The notes under the pieces were generated by a model. It searched no databases. It was not told where the DNA came from and saw nothing but the letters and a program-made list of their open reading frames with translations. A program made the translations under genes and the position numbers. A stretch of 64,000 bases of DNA from Candidatus Peribacteria bacterium (GTDB lineage Bacteria; Patescibacteriota; Gracilibacteria; UBA1369; LOWO2-01-FULL-3): assembly GCA_943357285.1 (NCBI GenBank), contig CALRGJ010000001.1, positions 62,001 through 126,000 of the forward strand, in the 5' to 3' direction. Each line of letters opens with the position of its first letter. Positions within the stretch are counted from its first letter, which is position 1. Positions 38,266 through 46,522 of this stretch are shown piece after piece.

Positions 38266-38931
38266 ATGAAACAGTATAAAAAAGATTTTATAGAACTTTT
38301 GGTGAAGGCTCAGGCTTTGAAATTTGGAGAATTTACTTTGAAGAGTGGTCGCAAGGCTCCATATTTTTTGAACGTTGGAAGTTTTTATACCGGTGAATTA
38401 ATTAGTGAATTAGCTAGAGCTTATGCTCAGGCATTTATAGATTCCGGAGTAGAGGCTGAAGTCATTTTTGGTCCTGCCTATAAAGGAATTCCATTGTCGG
38501 TGGTAACGACAGCAGTGCTGCATTCCGAGTTCAAAAAAGAAGTTTCTTTTACCTTCAATCGTAAAGAAATGAAGGATCATGGAGAAGGAAAATTATTGGT
38601 AGGAGCTCCTCTTGGGGCGGAGACAAAAGTGCTTTTGATCGATGATGTGATTACAGCTGGTACGGCAATTCGTGAGACTTTAGAACTTTTGAAAACTAAT
38701 GGAAATCCAAAGGTTCTCGGAGTGTTGATTGCGATGAATAGAATGGAAAAAAATAATGATGGCAAAAATGCTTTAGAAGAAATTGAAAAAGCTGGGGTAA
38801 AAGTATTTTCAATCGTGACTCTAGATGAGGTGATTGAGGCTTTGTATGGCAAGGAAGTGAATGACCAAGTTTATATTGATGAATCAATGATGGAAAAAAT
38901 AAAAACTTATAGAGCTGAATACGGAGTGTAG
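38266..38931 (+). CDS. pyrE: Orotate phosphoribosyltransferase
   Basis: LKSGRKAPYFLNVGSF; VLLIDDVITAGTAIRET. Confidence 0.95.
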   Translation: MKQYKKDFIELLVKAQALKFGEFTLKSGRKAPYFLNVGSFYTGELISELARAYAQAFIDSGVEAEVIFGPAYKGIPLSVVTTAVLHSEFKKEVSFTFNRKEMKDHGEGKLLVGAPLGAETKVLLIDDVITAGTAIRETLELLKTNGNPKVLGVLIAMNRMEKNNDGKNALEEIEKAGVKVFSIVTLDEVIEALYGKEVNDQVYIDESMMEKIKTYRAEYGV

Positions 38932-38951
38932 TATTCTTTAATAAACCGTGT

Positions 38952-40286
38952 ATGGATAAAGAAAAAAGTTATAAACCTACTGAGGCGCTTCCCGATAAAG
39001 ATAAAGTAAAAGGAAAGAGTAAAGTTGAAAGAAGTAATGTTTCTGATCCTTTGGCAAAAGAGGTTGTAGTAAGTCAAAGCCGTAAAGCTCTTATTGAGAA
39101 AAGTATTAATGATTTGCCGAAGTTAAAGGAGGTTTTGGATGGTGCGGAAAAAGTTGATCTTGAGCAATTGAGTGTTAGGGCTTTGATGAAATTGGAAAAG
39201 GCTTATCCCGGAATTTTGCTTTATGCGTTTACAGATGTAATTGGTTCAAAAGAGAAAATAGATTTTGCTAAATGGGAATTATATAAAAAGCCAGTTGAAG
39301 GTCTCCGATTGAAAATAGATTTTCATGGAAATCAGGATGCTTATGACAGAATTGGTGCTGGAGATTTGATGCCGGCTTCCGTTAGGGTGATCACAGTATC
39401 TCCGCTTGATTATAGGGGAAAGAATGCAAAGTACATGCAAAGAACTAGCACTAGAAGGTTGGGTTTGAAGGGTAATGCGGATATTGGTAGCGGTAATGCT
39501 AAAGGAAATTCAGGGAATGGATTTTTTGATCAATATGGTTATATGCCGATTTTTTCAGGTGATGAAATTGTGATAGGGGGTGTTGATAAGACTTTTGAAG
39601 ATAAATTTTCCAAAACAGATAAAGAAGGTAAAAAGGAATTGGATTATGATGCTTATGGCAAATCTGAAGAGGCGGTGGAGGATAAGAAATTTTTAGATAA
39701 ATTGGTGGAGAGCGATACTTTTTTGAAAGAAAGAGGCAATAAATTTTCAAGCGATTATGATGATGAAGATATTAAGAAAATTATTGAGAGATGTGATGGT
39801 AATCCTAAAGTGAAAGAGTTGGTGGAGATGGCCGTAGGCTTTGCAGCGGCATTAAAAAAATATCCAAAGAAATTCAAGGGTCCTTATGAGTATAGGGGAC
39901 ATGTGATTAAACATGCGGCGGATTGTGGAAAATGGATTGCTCAGCTTCGCAGAATGGCTGGATTTAATTCTGCTGGAGGTAGAGTGGTTTTTAATGGGCA
40001 ATCTCGTTATTCAGGTCGTGATTATCGTGGTCACGAGGCAAAACCAGAACAATTGAAAACTATGCTTAGACCAGGAGATTGGATCTGGTATTATAATGGA
40101 AATCAGTATTGGAGAGGATTACATAGCGCGATGTTCTTGGGTTGGAAAGATGAAGATAAAATGATTGCGGATTGTGCCAGTGGTGATGGAAATTTAAAAT
40201 GGCGTATACATAAGGATGGAACAAATTTGAATCCAAATGATCCTAATGGAAGGCCGGTAGTGTATATTAATAAACCGTTCGTATGA
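38952..40286 (+). CDS. Putative NlpC/P60- or CHAP-like hydrolase with N-terminal GAG-x-L-x-P module
   Basis: AADCGKWIAQLRRMAG (Cys) and LRPGDWIWYY...LHSAMFLGW (His) motifs; overlaps pyrF by 4 nt. Confidence 0.55.
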   Translation: MDKEKSYKPTEALPDKDKVKGKSKVERSNVSDPLAKEVVVSQSRKALIEKSINDLPKLKEVLDGAEKVDLEQLSVRALMKLEKAYPGILLYAFTDVIGSKEKIDFAKWELYKKPVEGLRLKIDFHGNQDAYDRIGAGDLMPASVRVITVSPLDYRGKNAKYMQRTSTRRLGLKGNADIGSGNAKGNSGNGFFDQYGYMPIFSGDEIVIGGVDKTFEDKFSKTDKEGKKELDYDAYGKSEEAVEDKKFLDKLVESDTFLKERGNKFSSDYDDEDIKKIIERCDGNPKVKELVEMAVGFAAALKKYPKKFKGPYEYRGHVIKHAADCGKWIAQLRRMAGFNSAGGRVVFNGQSRYSGRDYRGHEAKPEQLKTMLRPGDWIWYYNGNQYWRGLHSAMFLGWKDEDKMIADCASGDGNLKWRIHKDGTNLNPNDPNGRPVVYINKPFV

Positions 40287-41251
40287 AAAACTTTGCAGAC
40301 AAATTGATAGAGGCAGTGAAGGCTAAGGGAAATGCTATTTGTGTGGGACTTGATCCACGTTTGGATAAGATCCCGGCTAGTATTGTGAATCGTGCTTTGG
40401 CATATACGGATGATGATGGACAACATCTTTCTCCTACAGCGGCTGCAGCAAAAGCTCTTTTTGATTTTAATAAAGGAATTATTGATGCAGTATTTGATCT
40501 TGTGCCAGTAGTGAAGCCCCAAATTGCATTTTATGAAATTTATGGAGCTGATGGAATTAAGGCTTATGTAGATACTTTGAGATATGCAAAATCAAAAGGT
40601 TTGCTGACTATTGCTGACGCGAAAAGAAATGATATTGGAACTACGGCTGAGGCTTATGCTCAGGCTTTTCTTGGCGAGGTGCAGATTTTTGAAGGTGATA
40701 ATGAAGTGGTGATGCCAATTTTTGAAGCGGATAGTATTACAATTAATCCTTATCTTGGTTGGGATGGAATTAAGCCATTTTTGGAAGAATGCAAAAAATA
40801 TGGAAAAGGAGTTTTCATTCTCGTGAAGACTTCAAATAAGAGCAGTGGTGATTTGCAGGATTTGATAATGCAGGACGTGGATAATAAGGGAGGACCTGGT
40901 AAAGCTTTGTATGAGATTGTAGGTCACTTGGTTGATAGCTGGGGAGCTGATGAAATTGGAGAGAATAATTATAATTTTGTAGGGGCTGTGGTTGGGGCGA
41001 CTTTCCCTGAGCAAGCAAAGAGACTTCGTGAAATTATGCCAAATACAATTTTCTTGGTGCCGGGTTATGGTGCTCAAGGAGCTGGAGCAGAAGATGTGAA
41101 GCCTTGTTTTAACGAAGATGGTTTAGGCGCGATTATAAATAATAGCCGCGGAATTATTTTTGCTTACGAAAAATTGGGAATGCTTCCGGATGCTTATGCT
41201 GAAGCGGCTAGAACTGCTGTGATGGAGATGAAAAAGGATTTAGAAGGCTAA
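40283..41251 (+). CDS. pyrF: Orotidine 5'-phosphate decarboxylase (type 2)
   Basis: ICVGLDPRLDKIP; LLTIADAKRNDIGTTAEAYAQAF. Confidence 0.94.
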   Translation: MKNFADKLIEAVKAKGNAICVGLDPRLDKIPASIVNRALAYTDDDGQHLSPTAAAAKALFDFNKGIIDAVFDLVPVVKPQIAFYEIYGADGIKAYVDTLRYAKSKGLLTIADAKRNDIGTTAEAYAQAFLGEVQIFEGDNEVVMPIFEADSITINPYLGWDGIKPFLEECKKYGKGVFILVKTSNKSSGDLQDLIMQDVDNKGGPGKALYEIVGHLVDSWGADEIGENNYNFVGAVVGATFPEQAKRLREIMPNTIFLVPGYGAQGAGAEDVKPCFNEDGLGAIINNSRGIIFAYEKLGMLPDAYAEAARTAVMEMKKDLEG

Positions 41252-41267
41252 ACATAAATCGTGAAAC

Positions 41268-42932
41268 TTAATTTCGTTTCCTTATTTCATCGCAAGCAAG
41301 TCTACCTATTTTCCTGATGCCTTCTTTTGCATGATTTCTGGTATCAAAATCCTTTACCATGACTATCATGACAAGTTTTTTAGCGCCGATGGTAAAGGTG
41401 GCTGCCAAATGTTCAACATTATATTTTGCACCTATGCTTTTTTCCAGTTGGCCACCTTTTTGCGCTACTTTTACATCTGTTGGAAGTGTTTTTGCGAGTG
41501 ATCCTGGACTTGCTGTGTCTGCGTTCATTTCCATTAAGTCCATGGCTGATGCCCAGCCGGCTGGAGCCTCTTTATTGATGGCAAGTGACATTATTTTTGT
41601 CATGTCGTTTGCAGAAGTCCAATTTTCTCCCGGTTTTCCACTATCCTTGTAAAATAAAAGACGGTTAAGTTGAGTGTCTTTCATGCCGAGTTCATGAATG
41701 CATTGATTTATCAATGGCATGCCAATATATCGGATGATTTCGTCGGTCGATTGATTATTGCTGTCTACGATCATTTTTTTGGCATGTTCTTGAAGTCGTG
41801 AAACATCTTCTTTGTTTACCCGTCCGTCTCTTACAGCTTTATGCAAAGCAAATAAAATAGGTACTTTGATGAGGGATGCTGGAGGGGTTGGTTTATCTTG
41901 GTTTATTTGAGTGAGATATTTTCCAGTGTCTGGATCGAAGATACTAACTGCAACAGTTCCACTCATATTTTCAGTAATTTTTTCTATTTCTTTCTGAAGA
42001 TCTGTTGTTAGTTTTTCGGATAGAGCTGAGGGAGATGCGGATGGTGCTGCTGTGGCTGCTGGAGCGGTGGCAGGTTTTTCTGCTGGTTGTGGTGTTTGGA
42101 TTTCACTTGGACCAGGAGCAGGTGATGTGTTTTGTGGTTCTGTATTTGGCGTTGCTGTTGTTGGTTGTTCCGATTGTGGTTCGGTGGTCGCAGGTTTAGT
42201 TTTCCTTTCTAGATGATTTTTTCTTTCTGCTTCAACGATTGTTTTATATTCTTCAGAACCTTCCTGTAAAAATTCTTTAGGTTCTATGGTGTAACCGCCG
42301 AAAATAGGGATGTAGCCGTTTTCGTCATAGTAACCAACTTTTCCATTATGAATTTCTCTTTTTCCTGTGCGGGTATTTCCCGATAGATCAGTAATGCTTG
42401 CACTGGAGACACTTGGTGGTAAAAGATGTCCAGCACCAAGACCAAATTTTACTTTGTGGTTGTTATCTAAATCATTTTTTACGACTAATACTTCTTTTTT
42501 AGATTCATTCTTTTTTATTTCCAAATAAGCTTTGGATAATTTTCCAAACTTTTTGTCATAATCTTCTGTTTTAATCCCCAACCATTCTGAATCGTTTTGC
42601 AAATCTTCAAGGGAGGTTTCATCACTTTCTGCTTTTTTGCGGATTTCTGTTAAATCTTTCTCTTCTACTTGGCTGGTTAGTGCTTCTTGATAGGATTTAG
42701 CATATTTCACTAATGATTCTTCTGTTTTGGTAAGGTCATCGCCAATATCATCACCCATTGTTTTAGTTTCTTTTTTAGCATCAACTTTTATGGGTTCTTT
42801 TTTTGTCTCTAAGTCTTTTCGGGGGTGAGCTTCTGCTCCTTCAGGTTCGCGTCTACCTCCTTCCGATGGCGCATCGAAAACTAGGAAAAATTCTTTAAAA
42901 ACACTGATTTTGACAGGCTTTTTTAAAAGCAT
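41268..42932 (-). CDS. Class A beta-lactamase/PBP-like serine hydrolase with N-terminal GAG-x-L-x-P module
   Basis: PPASLIKVPILFALHKAV (SxxK); SNNQSTDEIIRYIG; AQKGGQLEKSIG. Confidence 0.8.
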   Translation of the reverse strand: MLLKKPVKISVFKEFFLVFDAPSEGGRREPEGAEAHPRKDLETKKEPIKVDAKKETKTMGDDIGDDLTKTEESLVKYAKSYQEALTSQVEEKDLTEIRKKAESDETSLEDLQNDSEWLGIKTEDYDKKFGKLSKAYLEIKKNESKKEVLVVKNDLDNNHKVKFGLGAGHLLPPSVSSASITDLSGNTRTGKREIHNGKVGYYDENGYIPIFGGYTIEPKEFLQEGSEEYKTIVEAERKNHLERKTKPATTEPQSEQPTTATPNTEPQNTSPAPGPSEIQTPQPAEKPATAPAATAAPSASPSALSEKLTTDLQKEIEKITENMSGTVAVSIFDPDTGKYLTQINQDKPTPPASLIKVPILFALHKAVRDGRVNKEDVSRLQEHAKKMIVDSNNQSTDEIIRYIGMPLINQCIHELGMKDTQLNRLLFYKDSGKPGENWTSANDMTKIMSLAINKEAPAGWASAMDLMEMNADTASPGSLAKTLPTDVKVAQKGGQLEKSIGAKYNVEHLAATFTIGAKKLVMIVMVKDFDTRNHAKEGIRKIGRLACDEIRKRN

Positions 42933-42980
42933 AAATTATTAGAAATAATCCTCTAATTATAGTCTATTTTTGCTTTTTAT

Positions 42981-43775
42981 TCAATCTGTTAGACTAAGCC
43001 ATTCTTTTACTGAAAGAGTTTCTGGACGGCGATTTGAGGCTATGCCTGCTTTGGCCATTGTTTCTTTGTAGTCGGCGAGGGTATTGGAAAGCATTTTTCG
43101 ACGTTGGGAGAAAGCTTTTTTGGCTAGATTTAGGGCTTCTAGGGCTTTTTTTGTTTCAACGTAATTTTCATCTCCCGGTTTGTATACATCTATGTGAAGA
43201 ATGGCGGATTCTACTTTTGGTGCCGGATAAAAACATCCTGCTCCTACTTTCTTTACCAATTTAGCTTTGCCAAAAAGGGCTACCTGAAGGGATAAGACAG
43301 TCATGTCTGGATCAATGATGCAGATTTTTTCGGCGACTTCTCTTTGTACCAAGATGGTCATTGATTCAGGTTTTAGATCTGCTTGAAGGAAGAGATTTAT
43401 TAATGGGGAAGTGATGTTGTAGGGAATATTTGCCACTACTTTGTATTCTTTGAAACATGGACTGAAGTGTAGGGCATCCTGATTTAAAATTTGCACGTTT
43501 TTGTACGCTGAGAGCGTTTCTTTTAGAACAGGAAGTAAAGTGGTGTCTAACTCGAGGCAAGTCACTCTAGTGACGAGTTTTGCTAGCTCGTTTGTGAGTA
43601 CGCCAAGACCCGGACCAATTTCAATTACTTGTTCGGTGGGTTTGAGTTTGGCAGTTTCCACTATAGTCATCAAAATATCCTTATTTATCAGAAAGTTTTG
43701 GCCAAATTGTTTTTTTGCCCAGAGTCCGTGTTTTTCTAGAATAGTTTTGATGTCGGCAAGGTTGTAGAGTTCCAT
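42981..43775 (-). CDS. rsmA: 16S rRNA dimethyladenosine transferase
   Basis: KKQFGQNFLINKDILMTIVE; VIEIGPGLGVLTNELA; VVANIPYNITSPLI. Confidence 0.96.
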   Translation of the reverse strand: MELYNLADIKTILEKHGLWAKKQFGQNFLINKDILMTIVETAKLKPTEQVIEIGPGLGVLTNELAKLVTRVTCLELDTTLLPVLKETLSAYKNVQILNQDALHFSPCFKEYKVVANIPYNITSPLINLFLQADLKPESMTILVQREVAEKICIIDPDMTVLSLQVALFGKAKLVKKVGAGCFYPAPKVESAILHIDVYKPGDENYVETKKALEALNLAKKAFSQRRKMLSNTLADYKETMAKAGIASNRRPETLSVKEWLSLTD

Positions 43776-43784
43776 GATGGGGGA

Positions 43785-44045
43785 TTAGTAGTCGAATCTG
43801 ATTAGTTTTAATTGAGTGCTTTTGCCGCTGATTATAGTGATTTGATCTTTTGGAATGCTTAGCTCCTTGCTGAGAAATTTTATTAATTCTTCGTTGGCTT
43901 TTCCTTTTTCCGGGACAGCTTTGATACGGATTTTTATGGTTTGTTCGCCACTATCATCCGTCATTATTTCTGTCACTTCATTCGTCGAGCTTTTCGGAAG
44001 GACTTTTATACGCAGGTATTTCTCTATGGGAATTGGTATTTTCAT
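43785..44045 (-). CDS. DUF167/YggU family protein
   Basis: RIKAVPEKGKANEELIKFLSKELSIPKDQITIISGKSTQLKLI. Confidence 0.88.
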   Translation of the reverse strand: MKIPIPIEKYLRIKVLPKSSTNEVTEIMTDDSGEQTIKIRIKAVPEKGKANEELIKFLSKELSIPKDQITIISGKSTQLKLIRFDY

Positions 44046-45813
44046 TTTTGTGAATATGGCGGAGAATTGCTTTATATAATTCTACAATCAGAAGGAAAAG
44101 GAAAGAGCTGAATATTATAACGGCAATTTCATTACTATTAAGGTCTGTGAGATTTAGAAATTTTTCTATAGCTGTGTAGCTGGTGAGAGTTCCTATTATT
44201 AATCCGCAAACTATAGTGGTGAGGATTAAATAAATATTTGAGAGTGTTTTGTTTCTGAAAATACTTTTTTCTTTATTACGAATTTCGAAAGCCATAATTA
44301 TTTGAATTGCTGTCAGCAAAATGAAAACCATAGTGCTTGATTTCGTGTAGGCAATGCTGTTTATAGTAATGTTTTCGCCTGGAATCCAGCCATAACGAAG
44401 CAAGCTCCAGAAATAAATTGCACCGATAATTAGGGAACTTAGTGTTCCGTAAATTAGCAGCTTTGGATTGAAAATTTTCTCCTGATTTATTATGTGAGAG
44501 TCGGATTTTTTATCGTTATTTATAGCTAGTTCCAAGATTATATTAATAAAAATATCGAGGATAATGATAAGAGAAAAAGATAGTGGGAAAGGTGCGCGTA
44601 AAATGAAAGCGGCCAGTAAAAGTCCTATTTCAGCCAATTTGCAATTGAGTGCGTGACTAATTAACTTTCCACGATTTTTGCGATTTTTGCGACTACGATC
44701 GATGTGTTCCAAAAGTTCTTTAATGCCATGGCCGTGTTTTTTACTCGCGAAAGTTGTGATTTCACCAATTTTTTCAAGTGTCTGAACTATTCTGTTACGA
44801 TGGTTAGGTTTTGTATCACAAAATACATAGTCCTTCTCTCTATTCATGAGCATTTTTTCAAATCTTTGATCATCTATATTATCGAGAGCTTCTCCATCAA
44901 TGGCTTCAAAATGGTTGGGATTGATTATTCTCATTTCGGTGGCTATGGCTACTGCTTTTTTTTCTTTTACACCTGAAATTATAATTATTTTAATCCTATT
45001 CTTTTTTATTTCTTCAATATATGGAATGAGTTCGCTATTAATATTCTCCACCAATCCTATTGAGCCCACTAAAACCATTTCTGTTTCGCAAAGTTGTTCG
45101 CTGTAATTTTCCAGACGTTTAATCGGCATCCCTTTATAGGCAAAAGCGATTACTTTTTGACCTTTTTTGTTCATCTTCTCGATGCGTTTCTTGAGTTTGT
45201 GACGGCGCTGGTGGTCAATAGGTTCCTTTTTTCCATTTACTAATTCACGAGTGCATTTTTCGAGAATTTTATATGGATTACCTTTGGTAAAAGCAAAAAT
45301 TTCCTTGGTTTTATTGTTTACTACAACAGTGGTGGAAATTTTTTTTTCGGGGTCGGAGTTTATTTTTGTAATTGCTTGATGTTCTTCACGAATTTTTTTG
45401 AGGTCTATGGCACAAGACTTGAATAAGTTTTCGCTTATTTCTTCAATATTTTTCATTTTTTCATAATGGCAAAAACAGGTGGTGATTGCCATTAAATTCA
45501 TGGCGTTTTCTTTCTGTAATTCAGTTCTTTTTACTTCTATTTCGATTTTGCTTTGGGTATCGAGAAGACTGAATTGATGGCTGTCTGAAACATTTGGGGC
45601 GGCACGGGCTTTGAATTTATCAAAGAAAACTGTTTTTACCTCTACTGGTTCTTTTGTAAGTACACCTGTAATTGGTGTGCAGATACTGGTAGTTCTTGAA
45701 AGTCTGCCGTTAAGCTTAAGATAAAATTTTGGAATGGTTAAAGATGCCGCTAAACTAATCGGAGCGACAGAGCCCAAAAGAGCCAAAATATTGAAGAGAA
45801 TTTCTTGATTCAT
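43978..45813 (-). CDS. Degenerate P-type ATPase-like protein without the phosphorylation Asp
   Basis: TTSICTPITGVLTKEPVEVKTVFF aligns with TTVICSDKTGTLTLNEMTVKKIFS of the neighbour; N domain and C-terminal TM helices kept, N-terminal TM half absent. Confidence 0.8.
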   Translation of the reverse strand: MNQEILFNILALLGSVAPISLAASLTIPKFYLKLNGRLSRTTSICTPITGVLTKEPVEVKTVFFDKFKARAAPNVSDSHQFSLLDTQSKIEIEVKRTELQKENAMNLMAITTCFCHYEKMKNIEEISENLFKSCAIDLKKIREEHQAITKINSDPEKKISTTVVVNNKTKEIFAFTKGNPYKILEKCTRELVNGKKEPIDHQRRHKLKKRIEKMNKKGQKVIAFAYKGMPIKRLENYSEQLCETEMVLVGSIGLVENINSELIPYIEEIKKNRIKIIIISGVKEKKAVAIATEMRIINPNHFEAIDGEALDNIDDQRFEKMLMNREKDYVFCDTKPNHRNRIVQTLEKIGEITTFASKKHGHGIKELLEHIDRSRKNRKNRGKLISHALNCKLAEIGLLLAAFILRAPFPLSFSLIIILDIFINIILELAINNDKKSDSHIINQEKIFNPKLLIYGTLSSLIIGAIYFWSLLRYGWIPGENITINSIAYTKSSTMVFILLTAIQIIMAFEIRNKEKSIFRNKTLSNIYLILTTIVCGLIIGTLTSYTAIEKFLNLTDLNSNEIAVIIFSSFLFLLIVELYKAILRHIHKNENTNSHREIPAYKSPSEKLDE

Positions 45814-45816
45814 AAT

Positions 45817-46464
45817 TTAGGAAAGTTTGCTTTTGCGCCACTTGGCTATTTCTTTGTGATGGCCAGACATTAGGACATCCGGAACTTTCATCCCTAGAAA
45901 ATCTGCCGGGCGAGTGTAGTGAGGGTATTCTTTTTTGCGGTTGAGAGATTTTGAAAATGATTCTTCTTCGTGAGATTCAGCACGGCCCAGAACTCCTGGC
46001 AGTAGGCGAGCTACGGCATCTACAACTGTAATGGCTGGCAGTTCACCACCAGTAAGAACGTATTTGCCTATGGATAGTTCTTCATCCACTAGCGAGTCGA
46101 TAATTCTCTGATCGATGCCTTCATAGTGACCGCATAGAAGAATCATCCCTTTATGTTTTTTGCTGTATTGTTCTACTTTTGATTGAGAAAGAGTTTTTCC
46201 CCTAGGGCTGAGATAAATTACAGGGCCCTTATTGAGCTTTTTAACGTGTTTAATACAGTCATATAGTGGTTGTGGAGTCATTACCATCCCTGCACCACCG
46301 CCAAAAGGAAGGTCATCAACTTTATTGTGTTTGTCTTTGGTGAATTTGCGAATGTCGTGTGTGACAATCTTAATGATTTTCTTTTCTTGAGCACGTTTTA
46401 GTATGCTCGTATTGATGTACGAATCAAAGATATTTGGAAAAATTGTGAGAATGTCGAAACGCAT
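45817..46464 (-). CDS. trmD: tRNA (guanine-N1)-methyltransferase
   Basis: MRFDILTIFPNIFDSY; LLCGHYEGIDQRI; YVLTGGELPAITVVDAVARLLPGVLG. Confidence 0.97.
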   Translation of the reverse strand: MRFDILTIFPNIFDSYINTSILKRAQEKKIIKIVTHDIRKFTKDKHNKVDDLPFGGGAGMVMTPQPLYDCIKHVKKLNKGPVIYLSPRGKTLSQSKVEQYSKKHKGMILLCGHYEGIDQRIIDSLVDEELSIGKYVLTGGELPAITVVDAVARLLPGVLGRAESHEEESFSKSLNRKKEYPHYTRPADFLGMKVPDVLMSGHHKEIAKWRKSKLS

Positions 46465-46522
46465 GCTCCGATTATATACGGGAATGTCTGAAAAATATAC
46501 TTTCTAATTTTTTAGATATTCC

